NCBI GenBank assembly: GCA_019456255.1
Contig: VRUG01000004.1
Span: forward strand, 1-64,000
DNA length: 64,000 bases
Direction of reading: 5' to 3'
Source: Planctomycetota bacterium
GTDB lineage: Bacteria > Planctomycetota > Phycisphaerae > Sedimentisphaerales > Anaerobacaceae
In this document: positions 34,896 to 43,943 of the stretch, one piece after another
Layout: every line of letters begins with the position of its first letter
How positions within the stretch are numbered: position 1 is the first letter of the stretch
Made by a program: the position numbers and the translations under genes
The notes under the pieces: generated by a model
What the model was told of the DNA's origin: nothing
Seen by the model: the letters and a program-made list of their open reading frames with translations, nothing else
Databases searched by the model: none

Positions 34896-35171
34896 ATGAG
34901 AAAGCGTTACAGTGGGCCGCAAATTGTGGCAAAATTAAGGGAGGCAGACATATTGCTCGGCAAGGGTAAAATCGTTCCCGAAGTATGTAAAGACATCGAG
35001 ATATCGCAGCAAACCTATTACCGCTGGCGTCAAAAGTACGGCGGTATGAGTCCTGATATGGCAAAGCAATTACGGGCGATCCAAAAAGAAAATGCTCAAC
35101 TCAAGCGACTCGTAGCTGATCAGGCATTGGATATATCTATTCTAAAGATAGCGGCAGAGGGAAACTTCTAA
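34896..35171 (+). CDS. IS3-family transposase OrfA
   Basis: The 91-residue protein has an N-terminal helix-turn-helix ([20 protein letters not shown], then [15 protein letters not shown]) and a C-terminal leucine-zipper-like helix ([20 protein letters not shown]) typical of OrfA. It binds the IS ends. It starts after AAAGGAG. Its last codons contain the slippery heptamer G GGA AAC (35159-35165) that would allow -1 frameshifting into orfB. Confidence 0.95.
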   Translation: MRKRYSGPQIVAKLREADILLGKGKIVPEVCKDIEISQQTYYRWRQKYGGMSPDMAKQLRAIQKENAQLKRLVADQALDISILKIAAEGNF

Positions 35172-36061
35172 GCCCAGCCAGGCGGCGTAAGATCGTAGGA
35201 CAGGTCCGTCGAGAGCTGGGCACATCACAACGTAGGGCTTGCAAGGCATTAAGACAGTCTCGAAGCACGCAGAGGTATAAGCCTAAGCTAATAGAGAAAG
35301 ACAAGCCGTTAGTCAAAGATATGCTCGAATTGTCATTAGAGCATCCAAGGTATGGTTATCGCAGAATAACGGTATTACTTCGTGAAGATAATTGGCTGGT
35401 CAACTTTAAGCGTGTTTATCGTCTATGGTGTGCCGAAGGGCTTAAAGTACGTAGAAAGCAGTGCAAGAGACTTTATACAGGAACCAGTGATAACAGCTGT
35501 GACAGGAAAAAGCCTGAGCGTTATAACCATGTATGGACCTATGATTTTGTAACCGAACGTCTTGAAAATGGCAGGCGTGTCAGGATGTTAGTTGTGATAG
35601 ATGAGTATACACGGGAGTGCCTTGCGATCGATGTGGCTAAGAAATTTACAGGTCACGATGTTGTAGAAGTTTTAAGGTACCTGTTTGCTGTTCGAGGTGA
35701 ACCAGAATATATTCGTAGCGACAACGGTCCTGAATTTGTATCCAGGGTTGTCCAAAGTTGGCTTGAATATGCAAATGTAAAAACGTTATATGTTGCTCCT
35801 GGCAGCCCTTGGGAGAATGGTTATGTTGAGTCGTTTAATGGCAAGTTTAGGGATGAGTTATTGAACAGAGAATTGTTTTTAAGTATTGATGAATTAAGAT
35901 ATGTTGTAAACCGCTGGCGTATGGATTATAATCACTATCGGCCGCATAGTTCGTTGGATTATATGGCCCCAGCGGCGTTTGCGAAATTGTGTCTTGACCA
36001 AGGCTCCGCTACGCTCCGCCTTGCTCAAGACAAGGAGCATAGTCGTGAAATACTCTCATAA
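35159..36061 (+). CDS. IS3-family transposase OrfB (DDE integrase)
   Basis: The frame is open from the frameshift site onward and reads [19 protein letters not shown], then [10 protein letters not shown], before the first ATG at 35321; expression is therefore expected mainly as an OrfAB fusion. The catalytic triad is visible: Asp in VWTYDFV, Asp in IRSDNGPEF and Glu in [16 protein letters not shown]. The length of about 300 residues and the integrase-core layout are those of a full enzyme, and no frameshift or stop interrupts it. Confidence 0.93.
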   Translation, partial: GKLLSPARRRKIVGQVRRELGTSQRRACKALRQSRSTQRYKPKLIEKDKPLVKDMLELSLEHPRYGYRRITVLLREDNWLVNFKRVYRLWCAEGLKVRRKQCKRLYTGTSDNSCDRKKPERYNHVWTYDFVTERLENGRRVRMLVVIDEYTRECLAIDVAKKFTGHDVVEVLRYLFAVRGEPEYIRSDNGPEFVSRVVQSWLEYANVKTLYVAPGSPWENGYVESFNGKFRDELLNRELFLSIDELRYVVNRWRMDYNHYRPHSSLDYMAPAAFAKLCLDQGSATLRLAQDKEHSREILS

Positions 36062-36512
36062 GAGGTGGTACATAAAACAGGGGCAGGTCAGCGGGCTGTG
36101 AGACGGATGCTCAGACGGGAGCGTTGCTGGGGACAGCAATAGGTGTCGGAGTAGGTCAGGCCATTGGGCGTGACACCGAGGGCACTCTCATCGGGGCAGC
36201 TATAGGCGCCGGGGCCGGATATATAATAGGCAACGAAAGCGATAAGAAAAAAGCACGGACCGAACCAGAGCCTAAGCCTGAAATAGTGCAAAGCCCCGCC
36301 AAAACCCAAGCTGACAATGATACCACCGTCAATATCCAAAATGACAACGGTTCGGTATCTCCTGTGAAGCTTAAAAAGCAGGGTGTCGGATATGTTGGCC
36401 CAAAGGGTGAGTACTATGACCATCTGCCGGCAGAAGAGGAACTCAGGCAAGCTGGCTATGGATTGTAAGAGCTAAAAGACAGCGGCATTTATCTGATGCA
36501 ATAATAAGGATG

Positions 36513-36543
36513 GGCGGTGTCTATACCTGCCCGCCTTTTTTTT
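36513..36543 (+). terminator. Weak hairpin with T8 run
   Basis: GGCGG (36513-36517) can pair with CCGCC (36531-36535), directly followed by eight T residues. It would end the transcript of the interrupted lipoprotein gene, 45 bp after its stop. Confidence 0.5.
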
Positions 36544-36568
36544 ATGTTAACTATGCAAATGTTTTCCC

Positions 36569-37204
36569 TTACCTGTAAGGCAGGTCCTGGCAAACTAATT
36601 TTATTATCTGCTGCGCCTTTAGCGCCGTCTGCGGAGTCAATGCCTGACCGAGCCCTGCACCTAAAACACCACCGATAATTCCGCCTGCAACCTGGTCGTC
36701 TTCTCCGGTAACAGCGACACCTGCGCCAGCGCCGGCAGCAGCGCCCAAGAGAGTTGCCAAAGTTCTGCCGGTTGTTCCTGTACCGCTTCCCATCCACAAG
36801 ATGCTGCCGTCTTCGACATTAATCAGCTTGATGGTCATGCTGATTTCCTCTTTGAAGTTTGGAATATTAACGATAAGAACCGCAGGAACATTAAGCACCC
36901 GCCCTGCCTGAGCGGCGTCTTGATTGCTGGTCACATCAGATGCCTGGAACCTCTGCTCGGTGAGCAGCTTTTTGACCTGAACACGCTCAATTGGCGCATA
37001 TCCTTTTTTCAAAAGCTCCATGACAACAAAATCTGAAATTTGATTCTTTGCCGCTTCGCTCATTATAGTGCCCTGTACCGCCAAAACAGCCACTTTGTCG
37101 ATTTTTGAAAAGTCGAAGCCTGTCCTGACATGGCTCTCACCAGTCGAGCAGCCGCTTGAAATTAAAACCGCAGATAACAATACATAAAGAAAAATCGCTT
37201 TCAT
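36569..37204 (-). CDS. CsgG/LpoB-like lipoprotein with glycine zipper
   Basis: The 211-residue protein has a lipobox ISSGC with acceptor Cys19. An alpha/beta domain typical of CsgG- or LpoB-like lipoproteins follows: KIDKVAVLAVQGT, then MELLKKGYAPIERVQVKKLL and VPAVLIVNIPNF. A glycine-zipper tail comes after it (LLGAAAGAGAGVAV, GGIIGGVLGAGLGQAL). It would sit at the inner face of the outer membrane. It faces the broken glycine-zipper lipoprotein gene convergently. The role is unknown; export-pore formation is proved only for true CsgG. Confidence 0.78.
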   Translation of the reverse strand: MKAIFLYVLLSAVLISSGCSTGESHVRTGFDFSKIDKVAVLAVQGTIMSEAAKNQISDFVVMELLKKGYAPIERVQVKKLLTEQRFQASDVTSNQDAAQAGRVLNVPAVLIVNIPNFKEEISMTIKLINVEDGSILWMGSGTGTTGRTLATLLGAAAGAGAGVAVTGEDDQVAGGIIGGVLGAGLGQALTPQTALKAQQIIKLVCQDLPYR

Positions 37205-37342
37205 GGTCTGACCTCCTAATTATGAATTTTAGCTTTTAATACTTAGTATAATATTATCTGTTAGTACACCAGCGTCAACGATTTTTTAAAGTTTTTAGCG
37301 GTTGTGAAAAGGAATTGCCTGTCCCAGAAACAACGCCGCGGG

Positions 37343-38140
37343 CTAAACAGGATTGTAGTTCACATTTTGGCCCGGTATTTTTTGCGGCTTATCAGGCCAT
37401 TTCATTACATCAAACAAAAATTTAGATGCGTGACGAATCATATCATTAGGCATACACGGTGACATCTCAAGCGAACCTATAACATCATTATCAAACCTAT
37501 CCAGGGCGTTTAGCAGATAATCCCATTTCTCTTTCGGGATGCCGCCTCGAACGCCGGGCGGCTCGTGGTCGTCACAGTCGCCGTAGCTGTCTGTCAGATG
37601 CAGATGCGCAACGCGGGAGGCTAATTCATCGACATACTCCTCGAATGTATGCTCCCTGTCCATATGTGCAAAACCAGTATCAAAGCAATAGAAAAGTGAA
37701 TCAAACTTCTCTCCTAAATACTGCACCTTTCTAAGGTCGCCCGTTTCCAGGCACAGCTGGACATCATGCTGCTTTGCCATCTCAACAATATCTGCGCTAA
37801 AGTGACAGTCATCAAGATTGGCATTTTCAGATATGCCGAAACTGTGCAGGTCCGTAATAATATGTGCATTCAAAAGTTGTGCACATTCGATTTGCTCTTG
37901 CCACTCCTCAATCGTCGGGCCGTGGTCCCTCGAATACATCGAAACCAGCATCCCTTCGGTCGCGTTTGTAAGCCTCTCCCAATTTCGCCTGTCGTAACGG
38001 CATTCGTTTTGACCTTTTATGTAAGGCCATAACTCAACGCCAAAACCCATCGACTTGATAAATTCGCATTCCTGCTCGAAAGAAAGCTTGTTCTCTCGCC
38101 ACCAAAACACCATAGTTGAAACAACATATCTAATTCGCAT
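37343..38140 (-). CDS. TIM-barrel sugar isomerase/epimerase family protein
   Basis: I start at the ATG at 38140 (MRIRYVVSTMVFWWRE), which has GGAG six bases upstream, not at 38152. The 265-residue product shows the xylose-isomerase-like barrel: VQLCLETGDL, then FYCFDTGFAHMD and VAHLHLTDSYGDCDDHEPPG with metal-binding residues, and VIGSLEMS at the end. It probably acts on a ketose or hydroxypyruvate-like substrate. It has no co-directional neighbour, so pathway context is lacking. Confidence 0.85.
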   Translation of the reverse strand: MRIRYVVSTMVFWWRENKLSFEQECEFIKSMGFGVELWPYIKGQNECRYDRRNWERLTNATEGMLVSMYSRDHGPTIEEWQEQIECAQLLNAHIITDLHSFGISENANLDDCHFSADIVEMAKQHDVQLCLETGDLRKVQYLGEKFDSLFYCFDTGFAHMDREHTFEEYVDELASRVAHLHLTDSYGDCDDHEPPGVRGGIPKEKWDYLLNALDRFDNDVIGSLEMSPCMPNDMIRHASKFLFDVMKWPDKPQKIPGQNVNYNPV

Positions 38141-38357
38141 CAGAGACTCCATACCACAATAAAACTTCCTTCCCTGACTATACTATCGATGGAAAATAAA
38201 GAACTCTTAACCACCTTTTGTGGAAAAATGGCAGTTTTTTTGCCTGATAACCAAGATTTACCCCTATTTTAATAGTGGTTTATACTTATTTTGCACCACG
38301 ATAGATGCCGTTTTATTGCAGTAGAATGGCGAAAAAGCTTAATTGGGAAAATTTTTG

Positions 38358-38385
38358 TTGCAAAAATCATATATCCTGTTAAAAT
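38358..38385 (+). promoter_or_regulatory. Putative rpmE promoter
   Basis: TTGCAA (38358-38363), a 16-bp spacer and TAAAAT (38380-38385) lie 28 bp before the rpmE start codon. Confidence 0.5.
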
Positions 38386-38413
38386 ATGCGGTTTTGGTTC
38401 CAGGAGAAATATA

Positions 38414-38647
38414 ATGAAGAAAGACATACACCCTGAATATAATAAGGTTATGGTTCATTGCGGCTGCGGAAATACCTTTGAAACGAGCAGTACAACAAAG
38501 GAAATTCACGCGGAAATCTGCTCTGCATGTCATCCGTTCTACACCGGAAAGCAGAAATTCGTCGATACCGCGGGACGCATCGAAAGATTCACGAAAAAAT
38601 ACGGCAAGGAATACTTCAAGAAGGCTGACACTAACCAGAAGAAGTAG
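38414..38647 (+). CDS. rpmE: Ribosomal protein L31
   Basis: The 77-residue protein starts [20 protein letters not shown] and has [18 protein letters not shown], the L31 signature. Cysteines at 16, 18, 37 and 40 are of the zinc-binding (C+) type. The start follows AGGAG; an upstream in-frame extension to 38291 has no ribosome site. A strong terminator follows, so it is a single-gene unit next to prfA. Confidence 0.97.
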   Translation: MKKDIHPEYNKVMVHCGCGNTFETSSTTKEIHAEICSACHPFYTGKQKFVDTAGRIERFTKKYGKEYFKKADTNQKK

Positions 38648-38669
38648 CTTGCTTTGGGAAAAATAATTC

Positions 38670-38713
38670 GGGCTCGGATTTTGCACATTGTAAAGTCGGA
38701 GCCCTTTGTTTTT
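38670..38713 (+). terminator. Terminator after rpmE
   Basis: GGGCTC (38670-38675) pairs with GAGCCC (38699-38704), extended by GA/TC and TTT/AAA pairs inside, and is followed by TTTGTTTTT. Confidence 0.8.
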
Positions 38714-38779
38714 ATCATAAAACAGACCACCCGGATTTATGTAGTTTCATTGGGGCAGAATTTATATTAAGGTTTTGTT

Positions 38780-39871
38780 ATGACTACTGACGAAAAAAAC
38801 CCGCTTATTAATAAGCTAAACGAAGTTGAAGAAGAATACAACCAGCTTGAAAAGCAGCTTGTCGACCCGGAAACAGCAACCGACGCGATGAAACTGGTAG
38901 CTTTGGCAAAGCAGCAGGGAAAATTAAAAGCCACTGTCGCTAAGTACCGCGAATACAAAAAGGCTGTCGAAGGAATCGCCGACGCTGAAAGTATTATCGA
39001 CGACGATACGGTTGAAGAAGATTTCAAGGATTTGGCCAAAGAAGAACTCGCTCAACTCACCGGGCAAAAAGAAACTCTATACGAAGAGATGCTCGACAGC
39101 TTCGTGATGGCTGAAGATGAATCCATCAATTCGGTGATAATGGAAATTCGCGCAGGTACAGGCGGCGATGAAGCGGCCTTGTTCGCGAGAAACCTCTACG
39201 ACATGTACGTCAGATTCGCCGAAAACAATAGATGGAAAGTGGAACTGCTCGATTTTAGCGCAAATGAGATCGGAGGATTTCGCGAAGTCGTTCTCGGTGT
39301 TAAAGGCCGCGGCGTATGGGCACAGTTAGGTTACGAAAGCGGCGGACATCGCGTCCAGAGGGTGCCGGAAACTGAATCCCAGGGAAGAGTGCACACCTCA
39401 GCAGCTACAGTTGCCGTCATGGCCGAACCCGAAGAAATTGATATCGAGATCGCTCCAAGTGATGTGCTCGAACATGTCAGCAGAGCAAGCGGTCCCGGCG
39501 GGCAAAGCGTAAACAAACTTAACAGCGCGATTAAACTGGAACACGTCCCGACAGGAATTACCGTCAGCATGCGTGACGAAAAATCTCAGCACAAAAACCG
39601 CGCCAAGGCGTGGCGAATTTTGAGAAGCCGAATCTATGAGCATTTCGAAAGCAAAAAACGCGCCGAGCGCGACTCGCAGCGAAAGATTCTGATTGGCTCG
39701 GGCGACAGAAGCTCGAAAATCAGAACTTATAACTATCCGCAGAACCGGGTCACTGACCATAGAATAAATCTGTCGCTTTACAACCTCGATAAAATTATGC
39801 TCGGCGACCTGAACGAAATAATCAAAGCGCTGAAAGAGCACGATAAGCAGCAGCGTCTGGAAAATCTATAA
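38780..39871 (+). CDS. prfA: Peptide chain release factor 1
   Basis: The 363-residue protein reads UAA and UAG stop codons. The GGQ motif that triggers peptide release is in [11 protein letters not shown] (around residue 237). The stop-codon-reading tripeptide PxT is PET within VPETESQGR, as in many non-proteobacterial RF1 proteins. The length fits RF1. prmC, its usual methyltransferase neighbour, is not adjacent. A gene starting 17 bp downstream on the same strand may share its transcript. Confidence 0.97.
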   Translation: MTTDEKNPLINKLNEVEEEYNQLEKQLVDPETATDAMKLVALAKQQGKLKATVAKYREYKKAVEGIADAESIIDDDTVEEDFKDLAKEELAQLTGQKETLYEEMLDSFVMAEDESINSVIMEIRAGTGGDEAALFARNLYDMYVRFAENNRWKVELLDFSANEIGGFREVVLGVKGRGVWAQLGYESGGHRVQRVPETESQGRVHTSAATVAVMAEPEEIDIEIAPSDVLEHVSRASGPGGQSVNKLNSAIKLEHVPTGITVSMRDEKSQHKNRAKAWRILRSRIYEHFESKKRAERDSQRKILIGSGDRSSKIRTYNYPQNRVTDHRINLSLYNLDKIMLGDLNEIIKALKEHDKQQRLENL

Positions 39872-39888
39872 CTGTATCGGAGCTTTCA

Positions 39889-40974
39889 ATGATAATCGTT
39901 GTTACCGGAATGGTTGGGCTTGAAAAAAAAAGCTACCTCGAAGAGGTATGCCGGCTGGCTGGTGAAAACGGTAATAACGTGACGCTTTGCAATGTCGGTG
40001 ACATGATGTACGCTGAAGCCCCCGATATCGCAGAGGGAAAAATCCTCGACATCCCGATGCAAAGGCTAAATTCACTTCGCAGAAGCGTATTCAAGGATAT
40101 AATAGCAAAGGCAAAAAAAGCTGAGAACCTGATTGTCAACACGCATGCGACATTTCGCTGGCGTCACGGGCTTTTTCCCGCGGTCGACTTCGACCAGATG
40201 CGTGAGCTAAACGCCGACTTTTATATCAATATGATTGACGACATCGCCGCACTCGACAAAAGGCTATCAAGTGAGCATTCGATTGAACATACCCTAAAGG
40301 ATTTGATTGTCTGGCGCGAAGAGGAACTTATCTGCACCGAGATGCTTTATAAAGCCGTCAACGATAAGGCCAAGCTTTATTGCCTTGCTCGCGGAAGTGA
40401 AAAACAAACCGTCGAAACCTTCTATCGCCTTACCTTCGAGCAGCAGCGAAAAAAAGCGTACCTTAGTTTTCCAATGACGCACGTTGTCGATATGCCGGAC
40501 GTTAAAAAAGAAATAAATAATTTTAGGAAAGAATTGAAACAGCATTTCACGTGCTTTGACCCAGCTGATTTGGAAGAGGCGTATCTGCCGCACTATGCGC
40601 ATCGGGCAGCGGAAAAAGGACTCGATTGCGTGGAAGTGACGGTGCTTGGCAAAAAGAGCAGACTCGACCTTAATCAGGTGCTGCAAATCGAGCGTGACAT
40701 TAACAGCCAGACATACGCGCGTGACTTTTTACTGATTGACCAGTCGGATATGATTATAAGTTTTATCCCAACTATGGCTGATGGAAGGGCATCGATTTCA
40801 AGCGGCGTCGAAAGAGAACTCCAGCACGCACACGAAGCAGGTAAAGATGTTTACGTTATCTGGATAGCGAAAAATCCGCCTTCTGTTTTCGTCACACAGA
40901 CGGCGACTAAAGTTTTTGATAATACCGACCAGACACTTGAGTTTTTCAGGGAAAAGCAATATATAAAACAATAA
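39889..40974 (+). CDS. P-loop kinase-like / deoxyribosyltransferase-like fusion
   Basis: The 361-residue protein has two parts. Residues 1-185 resemble archaeal-type nucleoside monophosphate kinases: IIVVTGMVGLEKKSYLEEV at the P-loop position, then LCNVGDMMYAEAPD and NLIVNTHATFRW. The P-loop (GMVGLEKKS) lacks the usual GK[ST]. Residues 200-361 resemble nucleoside 2-deoxyribosyltransferases: AYLSFPMTHV, then FLLIDQSDMIISFIP and SSGVERELQHAHEAGKDVYV, whose Glu could be the nucleophile. It lies one base upstream of deoC. I infer deoxynucleoside metabolism or nucleotide sensing. I know of no characterised example with this layout. Confidence 0.65.
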   Translation: MIIVVTGMVGLEKKSYLEEVCRLAGENGNNVTLCNVGDMMYAEAPDIAEGKILDIPMQRLNSLRRSVFKDIIAKAKKAENLIVNTHATFRWRHGLFPAVDFDQMRELNADFYINMIDDIAALDKRLSSEHSIEHTLKDLIVWREEELICTEMLYKAVNDKAKLYCLARGSEKQTVETFYRLTFEQQRKKAYLSFPMTHVVDMPDVKKEINNFRKELKQHFTCFDPADLEEAYLPHYAHRAAEKGLDCVEVTVLGKKSRLDLNQVLQIERDINSQTYARDFLLIDQSDMIISFIPTMADGRASISSGVERELQHAHEAGKDVYVIWIAKNPPSVFVTQTATKVFDNTDQTLEFFREKQYIKQ

Positions 40975-40975
40975 T

Positions 40976-41656
40976 ATGGATTCTAAAGAATTAGCAAAAT
41001 ATATTGACCACACGCTTTTAAAAGCCGAAGCTACGTCCGCGCAGATAAAACAGCTTTGCAAAGAAGCTAAGGAGCATGGTTTTGCGGCGGTATCTATTAA
41101 TAGTCGATGGGTACCGATGGCTGCCGATTTACTCGCTCGCAGCGGCGTTAAGGTCGGAGCGGTGGTCTCACTGCCTTTGGGCGGCGATTCGACAAAGGCA
41201 AAAGTCGCAGCTGCAAGAGAAGCTATCCTCGACGGCGCCGATGAGATTGACATGGTCGCAGATTTGGCTTCGATAATCGATGAAGACGGAAAGTTCTTCG
41301 CCAAACAACTGCGAGATGTCAAGCAGGTATGTCACGCGATGCGGCCTCCGGTGACATTTAAGGTCATTCTCGAAACCGCTGTCTTAACACAGGAGCAAAA
41401 GATATTCGCCTGTCATGTCGCTTCGCTGGTTTGCGTTGACTTTGTAAAGACAAGTACCGGCATGCACCCTGCGGGCGGAGCGACGATAGAAGATGTAAAG
41501 TTGATGACCGAATACGCGCCGAACTGTAAGGTCAAGGCTGCCGGCGGGATTCGAACCGCTCAGCAGGCGCTGGCGATGATTGAAGCTGGCGCCGATAGAA
41601 TCGGAACTTCGGCAGGTGTGCAAATTATCGAACAACTAAATTCGGAGCAGGGCTAA
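40976..41656 (+). CDS. deoC: Deoxyribose-phosphate aldolase
   Basis: This 226-residue enzyme cleaves deoxyribose 5-phosphate into glyceraldehyde 3-phosphate and acetaldehyde. The Schiff-base Lys158 (DFVKTSTG), the second lysine Lys187 (KAAGGIRT) and Asp92 (DEIDMV) are present. The length is normal for bacterial DeoC. It starts one base after the fusion gene and overlaps pabB by one base, so translation of the block is coupled. With the fusion gene it would complete breakdown of deoxynucleosides, though no phosphorylase or phosphopentomutase is present. Confidence 0.96.
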   Translation: MDSKELAKYIDHTLLKAEATSAQIKQLCKEAKEHGFAAVSINSRWVPMAADLLARSGVKVGAVVSLPLGGDSTKAKVAAAREAILDGADEIDMVADLASIIDEDGKFFAKQLRDVKQVCHAMRPPVTFKVILETAVLTQEQKIFACHVASLVCVDFVKTSTGMHPAGGATIEDVKLMTEYAPNCKVKAAGGIRTAQQALAMIEAGADRIGTSAGVQIIEQLNSEQG

Positions 41657-43059
41657 TGGGGCCTATAGAAACTGCCGCAAAATCTGTTCTCTGTAAACCT
41701 TATTTTAAAAAGACTGAGGCCCGTGCCGATTTAGCTTCACTTAGCCATGTGTTTTCACAATTAAATTTAACCGCAATCCTCGGCGGTAATAATGCTGTCG
41801 AACGATTTAGCTACTTCACCGCTGAGCCGGTAGAGGTTTTTGAATTCAAAATCAGCCAGGACAATCCATTTGAAAAACTGCAATCTGTTTTAAATAAATA
41901 CAAGCTCGACGAAAATTGCCACATCGATTCGCCTGACGGAATCTTTACGGGCGGCTGGATTGGATATTTCTCCTATGAACTGGGAAGATACATCGAAAAA
42001 ATCCCCGAAACGACCACCGATGACATCAATATGCCGCTTATAAGGCTTTGCTTTTATGACAAGGTCATCGCTTACGACCATAAAAATAAAAATTTCCGGC
42101 TCATAGCCTTAGAACTTGAAACTGACACCGAAACCATAGAACAGAAAATCGATTGGCTTAGAAAACTTCTTGATAGTGCCGGTGAAATAAATGTCCCGAC
42201 ACCTGCAAAAGCTGACCTGGATAATATCGACCTGGGTCAATTTAACTGCAACCTCGACAAGGACTATTACTTCAACTCGATCGAGAAAATAAAACATTAC
42301 ATTTTCGATGGCGACGTCTATCAGATAAACTTTTCACAAAGATTTGATTGCGATTTCGCCGCTGACGCGATAAATCTTTTCCACTGGCAGAACCATTACA
42401 ACCCGAGCGGCTTTGCAGCTTATATAGATACCGGTGACTTTAAGATTGTCAGCGCCTCACCTGAGATGTTTGTAACTATTGGCGATGGTATCATAAGTAC
42501 CAAACCTATCAAAGGTACACGCCGCCGAACGAATGACAAGCAAACCGATGAGAAAAACTACAAGGAACTTATTAACAGCCCGAAAGAACAAGCTGAACTT
42601 AATATGATCGTCGACCTCGAACGAAACGACCTTGCAAGAATCTGCAAAGCCGGTACCAGAAAAGTCACCCAACGGCGAACAATAGAAACTTACCCGACGG
42701 TCTTTCATGCAGTAGCTACGGTTTCAGGTGAGCTGAAAAAACAAATAACTTTTTGCGATATATTAAAGGCGATTTTTCCGGGCGGTTCGATCACCGGAGC
42801 TCCGAAAGTAGCTGCGATGGAGATTATCGACGAGACCGAACCAACCGCAAGGGGCGTTTATACCGGCAGTATAGGCCTGTTAGGGTTAAACGGCGATGCC
42901 TGCCTGAATATCGCAATTAGAACAATTATCATCTCTGGCGGCAAGGCCTACGCACAAACCGGCGGAGGCATCGTCGCTGACTCGAACGCAAAAGACGAAT
43001 GGAACGAAACCATTACAAAGGCCCGCGCACTGCTCGCTGGCATAAAAGCTGTTAAGTAG
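41656..43059 (+). CDS. pabB: Aminodeoxychorismate synthase component I
   Basis: The 467-residue chorismate-binding enzyme makes 4-amino-4-deoxychorismate for p-aminobenzoate and folate. The C-terminal domain has KPIKGTRRR, ERNDLARICKAG, GGSITGAPK and TGGGIVADSN, typical of PabB/TrpE. The KPIKGT motif, rather than the PIAGT of anthranilate synthases, and the neighbouring pabC favour PabB. A glutamine amidotransferase subunit (PabA) is not in the window. The gene overlaps deoC and is followed by pabC after 9 bp. Confidence 0.94.
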   Translation: MGPIETAAKSVLCKPYFKKTEARADLASLSHVFSQLNLTAILGGNNAVERFSYFTAEPVEVFEFKISQDNPFEKLQSVLNKYKLDENCHIDSPDGIFTGGWIGYFSYELGRYIEKIPETTTDDINMPLIRLCFYDKVIAYDHKNKNFRLIALELETDTETIEQKIDWLRKLLDSAGEINVPTPAKADLDNIDLGQFNCNLDKDYYFNSIEKIKHYIFDGDVYQINFSQRFDCDFAADAINLFHWQNHYNPSGFAAYIDTGDFKIVSASPEMFVTIGDGIISTKPIKGTRRRTNDKQTDEKNYKELINSPKEQAELNMIVDLERNDLARICKAGTRKVTQRRTIETYPTVFHAVATVSGELKKQITFCDILKAIFPGGSITGAPKVAAMEIIDETEPTARGVYTGSIGLLGLNGDACLNIAIRTIIISGGKAYAQTGGGIVADSNAKDEWNETITKARALLAGIKAVK

Positions 43060-43068
43060 GGATATAGG

Positions 43069-43929
43069 ATGGCTGAGAAAGTTTTTTTTAATGACAAATT
43101 AATCGATGCCGGCAGAGCTAAGGTTCCTGTCACTGACGCTGGTCTTTTATATGGGGCTGGGCTGTTCGAGACGATGCGGGCAAGTAACGGCGTTGTCTTT
43201 TGCCTTGATGACCATCTGGAAAGATTATTTTCTTCGGCAGAAAAACTGTCGATAAATAACACCTACACAAAAAAGCAAATCACTGACGCGGTCTACCAGC
43301 TTTTAGAAGCTAACAATCTGACCGAAGCCCGTCTGCGTTTGACATTAACAAGCGGTTCGGTATCTAAGGACTGTCAGCTTAAATCGACACTGCTAATCAC
43401 GGCGACGAAACTTGAGCCTTATCCGGCTGAGTATTATAAGAACGGTGTGCTCGCTGTGCTGACAAGTTATCGTCAGAATCTAAACGACCCGGTTTACGGC
43501 CATAAGACCTTAAATTATCTGCCGAGAATCATGGCATTGAATCAGGCAAGAATGAAAATGGCCACCGAAGCTATATGGTTCACCGTTGATAACAAACTCG
43601 CTGAAGGCTGTATCAGTAATATCTTTTTGGTAAAAGACGATACCATCTGCACACCTACCATCGAAACGCCTGTACTACCCGGTATCGCCAGAAAAGCAGT
43701 TCTGCAAATCGCAAAACAAAATAATATCGAGTTGATAGAAAAAGATTTGTACATAGATGACTGCCTCGGAGCCGATGAAATATTTATGACCAATGTGATT
43801 ATGCAGGTCTTGCCGGTTGTCAAGCTGGAAAAACACACCGTCGGCAAAGGTAAAATAGGGGCAATCACAAAAAAACTGATGCAATATTTCGATGAATGTG
43901 TTAAACAGTGGTGTGGAAAATCTAAGTAG
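43069..43929 (+). CDS. pabC: Aminodeoxychorismate lyase (PabC-like)
   Basis: This 286-residue class IV PLP enzyme has the sequences AGLLYGAGLFETMRASNG near residues 24-41, the Schiff-base Lys146 in GHKTLNY and SNIFLVKDD in the cofactor-phosphate region. Class IV members also include branched-chain and D-amino acid aminotransferases; position after pabB argues for lyase activity yielding p-aminobenzoate. The related gene at 62198 is a different branch. A Gly-rich ribosome site GGGATATAGG precedes the start. Confidence 0.88.
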   Translation: MAEKVFFNDKLIDAGRAKVPVTDAGLLYGAGLFETMRASNGVVFCLDDHLERLFSSAEKLSINNTYTKKQITDAVYQLLEANNLTEARLRLTLTSGSVSKDCQLKSTLLITATKLEPYPAEYYKNGVLAVLTSYRQNLNDPVYGHKTLNYLPRIMALNQARMKMATEAIWFTVDNKLAEGCISNIFLVKDDTICTPTIETPVLPGIARKAVLQIAKQNNIELIEKDLYIDDCLGADEIFMTNVIMQVLPVVKLEKHTVGKGKIGAITKKLMQYFDECVKQWCGKSK

Positions 43930-43943
43930 TAAAAGAGCAAAAA

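Larger units (their letters stand above)
34804..36090 (+). mobile_element. IS3-family insertion sequence (1287 bp)
   Basis: The ends are TGACCTGCTCCCC (left) and the reverse complement of the right end, TGACCTGCCCC. Inverted similarity continues inward (TGTACCA, then TGAGAGTAT seven bases later on both ends). The element begins with TG and ends with CA as IS3 members do, and is flanked by a 4-bp direct repeat GCGG (34800-34803 and 36091-36094). It carries the orfA/orfB pair. The ends and coding content suggest the IS407/IS51-like branches, judged from memory. It appears intact and recently inserted. Confidence 0.92.
34737..36468 (+). pseudogene. Glycine-zipper lipoprotein gene split by IS
   Basis: Joining 34737-34803 to 36095-36468 (that is, removing the IS and one target copy) restores a single 146-residue frame. 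The first 22 codons give MKSRLLVISLIVVVFAGLTF-VA, continued after the element by GCETDAQTGALLGTA, making a perfect lipobox VAGC with acceptor Cys24. The mature protein has glycine-zipper repeats (GTAIGVGVGQAIG, GAAIGAGAGYIIG), a charged linker and a C-terminal HLPAEEELRQAGYGL. Such lipoproteins sit in the outer membrane. The left part now runs into a stop inside the element at 34847. A GGAGG site precedes the ATG. Confidence 0.88.
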
